From contig NC_133221.1 of NCBI RefSeq assembly GCF_040436345.1, positions 29,450,508 to 29,514,507 of the forward strand: a DNA stretch of 64,000 nucleotides, written 5' to 3'. Below, in pieces: positions 59,927-64,000 of the stretch. This DNA comes from Pagrus major (taxonomy: Eukaryota; Chordata; Actinopteri; Spariformes; Sparidae). The notes under the pieces are model-generated. The model was not told where the DNA came from. It saw only the letters and a list, made by a program, of their open reading frames with translations, and ran no database searches. The translations under genes and the position numbers were made by a program. The number at the start of each line of letters is the position of its first letter. The first letter of the stretch is position 1.

Positions 59927-60253
59927 GTAAGACCTCACCTGGACAGACAAAGTTGCTGTATCACTGTGGACAACAGGTTTATTACCGGTCCTCACTGTGT
60001 GCTCTCAGGTAAATGACGACAAAACACAAGCTAACAGTAGATGTTGCGGGTCTAGTTGTCGTCCATTGTTCGAAACTGTTGTAAACCCGAGGAAGTTCAA
60101 CTGCTGCTTGTTTGCGAAATGTATACACATAAAAAATAATTGGCAGTATATAACAATAATTATTGATTGAAATCTTTCCACAATACCATTAAAATAGCCC
60201 GCCTTTTACACGTTGTAGTTAACCATTGTCAACAGTGTGATGTACGCAGTTAT

Positions 60254-60535
60254 TAAAGGAGCACTATGTAGTCCTGGGGAAGACATGTTCATCAGAAGAC
60301 AAAGATCTTCATTGACTGAGATTTTTAAACAAACTAAATAAACAAACTCTCTTTGTTTTCATGACTGAATAAACTGAATAAACAAACTGACCTTGAAGGA
60401 CAACACAATTTATAGTTTTACTTTGTTTATATGTGGCGGACCCTGCCACCTTTCTAGCTTCAAACAGTGTTCTGGGACCTTATTTTCCTCTGAGAACAGC
60501 TTGTTTATTCACTTATGGAAAAGATCATTCTAAGT
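60254..60535. repeat. MITE with CACTATGTAGT terminus, copy 3
   Basis: Starts aaaggagcactatgtagtcc; the body runs opposite to copies 1 and 2, with ccacctttctagcttcaaac and gagaacagcttgtttattca. The far terminus is missing or decayed. Confidence 0.7.
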
Positions 60536-61004
60536 TCGTACAACTGTGTTGCTCATCTGCATTTATCTGCTTATTAATGTTAATCACTTTGTAGTGGGTG
60601 TCTGCAAGACATCACTTTCGTACTTCTCAAAAGTGTCTGTACTATATGTGGCCATGTCTTATGTAAAAAACAAAAACAAAGAGATGCTGATGTCAACTGT
60701 ATTCACCACACTCACGCCACTCAAAAACTGTTCAATTTTGCACATTTTGGTCACCTGGGTACTTAAAAGGTCAAATAAGTTCAAACTAGTTTATGGTATT
60801 GTCTTTTATTCCCAGGTGAGGTCACTCCAAGGGCAGTTAAGCCATATGACATTGACTTGATCACTTTAATTTCACTTTAGTGTTGCCATCTACAGATGCA
60901 CAGCATGAGAAATCACACCAACATCACTTTAAAAAAATGTTTTGAATATGTTTGGGATACTGTGATTCTGTTGACAGGTTCACAAATGTTAGTAAATAAA
61001 AGTA

Positions 61005-61230
61005 GAGCCCGACCTATAGGCCTACTCGATTTTTGGGGCCAATGCCAATACTGATATGAGGCAGTAAATAGTTCTGATAATCATATATCGGCCGATATAC
61101 ACAATTTTTTTGCAATGATCTCTCATATGTGGTTATCAAACACTTGAGACAGATATGCAAGGAAGGCAGGATATTTCACAGTTCAACAATAAACTTTATT
61201 GTTCAAGAGGACATCAGTGCGCTGAAACAA
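61005..61230. mobile_element. hAT-like non-autonomous element end
   Basis: agagcccgacctataggcct, ttttggggccaatgccaata, ctgatatgaggcagtaaata and catatatcggccgatataca are the ordered blocks of a common fish hAT-type terminus. The matching right end was not resolved. No coding sequence. Confidence 0.55.
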
Positions 61231-62980
61231 TCAACTTAATTGGGAATTTAATGATTCTAAATTACCCCAAGCATCTTTTTTGTGCATTATTATATTCCTA
61301 ATATTGAAAGCAGATAATATCGACCAACAGATATATCCGTCAAGCTGTAAATGAAAGTGCAATGTATAGTATGTATTGACGATAAACAGACTTTTCCCAA
61401 ACAGACTCTCATTTCTCACAATAGCGACAACCTCGTGGTCTATTAAGTTAACTGTATAGTAAATGTCAATTGTGTAAACTCGTATGAGTTTATTCAAAAC
61501 ATTCAGATGACTCAAAACGTTGTAAAACTGGCAGAGGCAGCTAATTCCAAAGTGAAGTGTGTTTTCTTTAAATTTTTTTCTTTCGCTTATGTAACATCTC
61601 AACATTTCCATTGGTATTTCATAACAATACACATCTTTTCCTCTCTGTCTGTCTGTCTGTCAGGCAGAGTGGTATGCACAACATACGGCTCAAGTTTAAA
61701 CTCCGACTTGGCAACACTTAGGCAAGCAGGTACATGTGAAACGTGAGAAACAAAAAAAGAGCAATATAGTCACGTCACATACTGCACATTGTGGCTGTAT
61801 ATCAGTTGGTCTGAAAAGCCTTCAGGCAGTCAGGTTCTCTTCAACTCTCTTCAGGGTGGCCTGTCCATTTATTAGGTAAATCTAAAATACAAGTCGAAAG
61901 CTCAGACAGGAACTCATGAATGTACAAATTTAAAGCAAAACATCAAGCATTTGACTGATAGTACAAATTAAATGTTGTCTTTTGAAAAATCAAACCTTTT
62001 CAAACTAAATTATTCTATATTGTGCCATGACATGAAAGAGTTTTAACAGGCACACAGTGTTTTTCATGTTGTCATTATAGCTGTTCAGTGTTGTATTTCT
62101 CATCACCTGTCCTTGATTGTCCCTTTAATATTTCATTATTATTATTTTCACTTACAATGGCCTTTAAAAGAACTGCATATAAACTTGAAATATATATAAT
62201 ATATAATATAATGTAATATATATGTTTTATATGTAGCAGAAGTCAACACCTTAAATAAGAAAAAGGAACACAGGATGATAACGGTCAATTTTGATACCAC
62301 GTCAAAACTGGTATACCGCTGCATCCCTAGTTCTGTTCGCCCACCGTCACTGGTCTGAACTCCTGTATGATAGCTGAACTAGCAGACAGTTAACTGTAGC
62401 TTTGTTCTGTCTGCATTTTCTTGAACAATGTTCTCATTCACCAAGAACAAATGTCAGATTTTTTGCCCTTGTTTTCTAAAGAGCTTCTGCCTACACAGTT
62501 TATAATCATTTTACAGTGATTTTCCTGTGTATTTCAAATTAATGGAGTACATTTTGCTTTATTTTGTTTGAGTCAGGCCTTTGAAATGTAAAAATCAACT
62601 GTTGTCATTTAACCTTTCTATTCATGACAGTCTTGCAGATAATCTTTGAGAGAATATGCATCAAACATTTTATTTAGCAGTATGTGCACACTGTGTACTG
62701 TTCACTGTTGGCCCTCTCAGACAGAGGCGTGTTAGTTTTATGGCCTCTTAAAGTGCTGTGTGTTTGTTAATATTACAGCCCTGTGTATGTCATTAGCTGT
62801 GTGAAGTTTGAGGGTCTGTAATGGGGACATGCACAGGAGCACCTGTGGTCTGTGTCAGCCATAAAAGAGTTCCCATGGGAAAAGGTGAAGGGTTACATTT
62901 CATGGTGCCAGTTAATTTTTATTTTTACCAAAATTAAATTTTACGAAAAGATTTTAAGTGCAGCCTGTCACGATGGCTTG
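61231..62980. other. Gene-free interval, presumed intron or upstream region
   Basis: No supported exon. A transposon-end-like stretch at 62285-62335 (actggtataccgctgcatcc) is the only element visible. If the leader exon near 59926 is real, this lies in the first intron of the downstream gene. Confidence 0.4.
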
Positions 62981-62984
62981 GAAC

Positions 62985-63200
62985 CTGATTCTTTTCAAAA
63001 ATGCAAAATTTTCATTATTTTCGTCGTCAATTAATCTGTTGATTATTTACTTGATCATTTCTTTTATACGGTATACGTATTTGTCAGCATATAATGATTA
63101 ATGCTTCAACTTGACATACTCAAATTCTTTATTTGGTCTGACCAACAGTCCAAAATCCAAAGATATTCAGTCTGCTCTCATGGAATAAAAATAAGCTGCA
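62985..63200. repeat. Dispersed repeat (GTCCAACAAACTGTCC family), copy 2
   Basis: tcgtcaattaatctgttgat at the left and ggtctgaccaacagtccaaa, atccaaagatattcagtctg at the right, matching the blocks of the copy at 54730 in opposite arrangement. Truncated. Confidence 0.5.
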
Positions 63201-63477
63201 AATATATAATCTACTGTGACTCAGTTAACAAAACAAATTGTTGCCATTTCATTTCTGTCTATTGACAGGAGGTATGAGGTTTTCACACACAAGCCAGTCA
63301 CATCTTATGGTATCCTTGCTGTATTACTTTGGGTTACCCACTTGGTTTTGGCATTTTTTGTTGGCTTTTTATTTACTTAGCTATTTGATATTTAGTTTAT
63401 GAAATATTAATGAATACAAAAATGAATAATGATATGAATATTCATAGCATTGTTTTCTATTTTTCTAGGCTAAACTC

Positions 63478-63577
63478 ATGTCTCCTCACCTCCATTCTTC
63501 ACCATCATCTTTCTGGCTAATGCTCCGTTTCCTGCTCAGTGTCCTCTTGCTGTTGTCCTCAGGGGTCCATGGCCAAG
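63478..63577 (+). CDS. First coding exon of a secreted or membrane protein (signal peptide)
   Basis: An exon with acceptor tttttctag (starts 63469) has an ATG at 63478 and a donor after 63577. It encodes MSPHLHSSPSSFWLMLRF, then LLSVLLLLSSGVHGQ: a short polar N-region, a hydrophobic core and a small-residue cleavage site near GVHG-Q. It ends in phase 1, the usual phase before extracellular modules such as Ig, FN3, EGF or TNFR repeats. The rest of the gene lies beyond the window. In human 20q, CD40 and CDH22 are near SLC35C2, but nothing in 33 residues identifies the protein. Confidence 0.6.
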
Positions 63578-64000
63578 GTAGACTGTCTTTCATGACTATT
63601 ATAACTATTTGATTACTACTAACAGGAGAGTATGTAACCTGCACAGCAAGAGATGATGATGTGTTGCATTGTGGTTAGCCGTTGGTGGTAAGTATCTCTT
63701 AGGGTCTATGTTTGGCTAATGTTATAATTAATAAAATGACACATAAGCAACTACTTTGTTATTTTTGCCTTTTATGGTGTAAATGTGGTGGTAAATATAC
63801 CACTATATTATTCCTTGAAAAAGACGTGGGACAGACTTTTAGCAATGTTAGAAAGGAGACATTTATTTTTTATTACTGTAACCAGTGTACACAATGTTAA
63901 GAAATCTCACAAATGAAATGTGAGATATTATGAAAATAAATCGTAATGTAGCATTGTAATAGCTTTATTCTTCTTGTAAAAGGCAAACTGCTAGCGATGC
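63578..64000. other. Start of the next intron, window end
   Basis: AT-rich sequence with short frames only; no second exon is visible before the window ends. Confidence 0.5.

Noticed and set aside
59627-59995. 122-codon minus-strand frame
   Set aside because: No recognisable domain; it overlaps a GC-rich stretch better explained as a leader exon on the other strand.

Overview
The window looks like a gene-poor to moderately gene-dense stretch of a teleost (probably percomorph) nuclear genome. Coding exons are short with GT-AG introns. The encoded proteins are vertebrate: a FACIT collagen, a class I PI3-kinase, troponin C, TAF13 and SLC35C2. The intergenic DNA is packed with fish-type repeats: Tc1-like, hAT-like, L2-type and Rex3/RTE-type elements and fold-back MITEs. 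Repeat names are given from pattern recognition, not from a library search.

Layout. 0.7-5.5 kb (+): eleven in-frame exons of a COL20A1-like FACIT collagen, covering most of a vWA domain and four FN3 repeats. 5.98-6.08 kb: a run of exactly 100 Ns. 7.2-13.8 kb (-): three exons of a PIK3CG-like catalytic subunit that stop at the helical domain. These two convergent genes both lose their 3' halves at the gap, so the join there is suspect. The large PI3K intron holds an L2-type LINE flanked by inverted Tc1-like fragments. 13.8-19.1 kb: no gene; a Tc1-like MITE carrying an LTR-like insert, plus other repeats. 19.1-20.2 kb (-): an intact single-exon class A GPCR. 20.55-22.16 kb: a full-length Tc1-like transposon with one frameshift. 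25.2-27.57 kb: a dead Rex3/RTE-like LINE. 27.6-32.2 kb: no gene.

32.4-39.2 kb and 41.1-43.65 kb (+): two tandem fast-skeletal-type troponin C genes with the same six-exon plan. In each, exon 1 codes for the initiator Met only. The upstream copy has a diverged C-terminal lobe. 46.9-47.3 kb (-): TAF13 with an uninterrupted coding sequence. It is divergent from SLC35C2 at 48.77-54.03 kb (+, nine coding exons, 367 residues), which carries a Tc1 fragment and an hAT/BED fragment in its introns. 56.7-57.3 kb (-): a broken MOV10-type helicase fragment. 63.48 kb (+): a signal-peptide exon opening another gene that runs out of the window.

The genes do not form a pathway. COL20A1, TNNC2 and SLC35C2 all lie on human chromosome 20q, so much of this may be an old conserved linkage block (inference). 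Nothing here requires a new biological system. The points most worth checking are the gap artefact, the diverged tandem troponin C, the unbroken TAF13 coding sequence, the MOV10-like remnant and the 132-bp tandem repeat.
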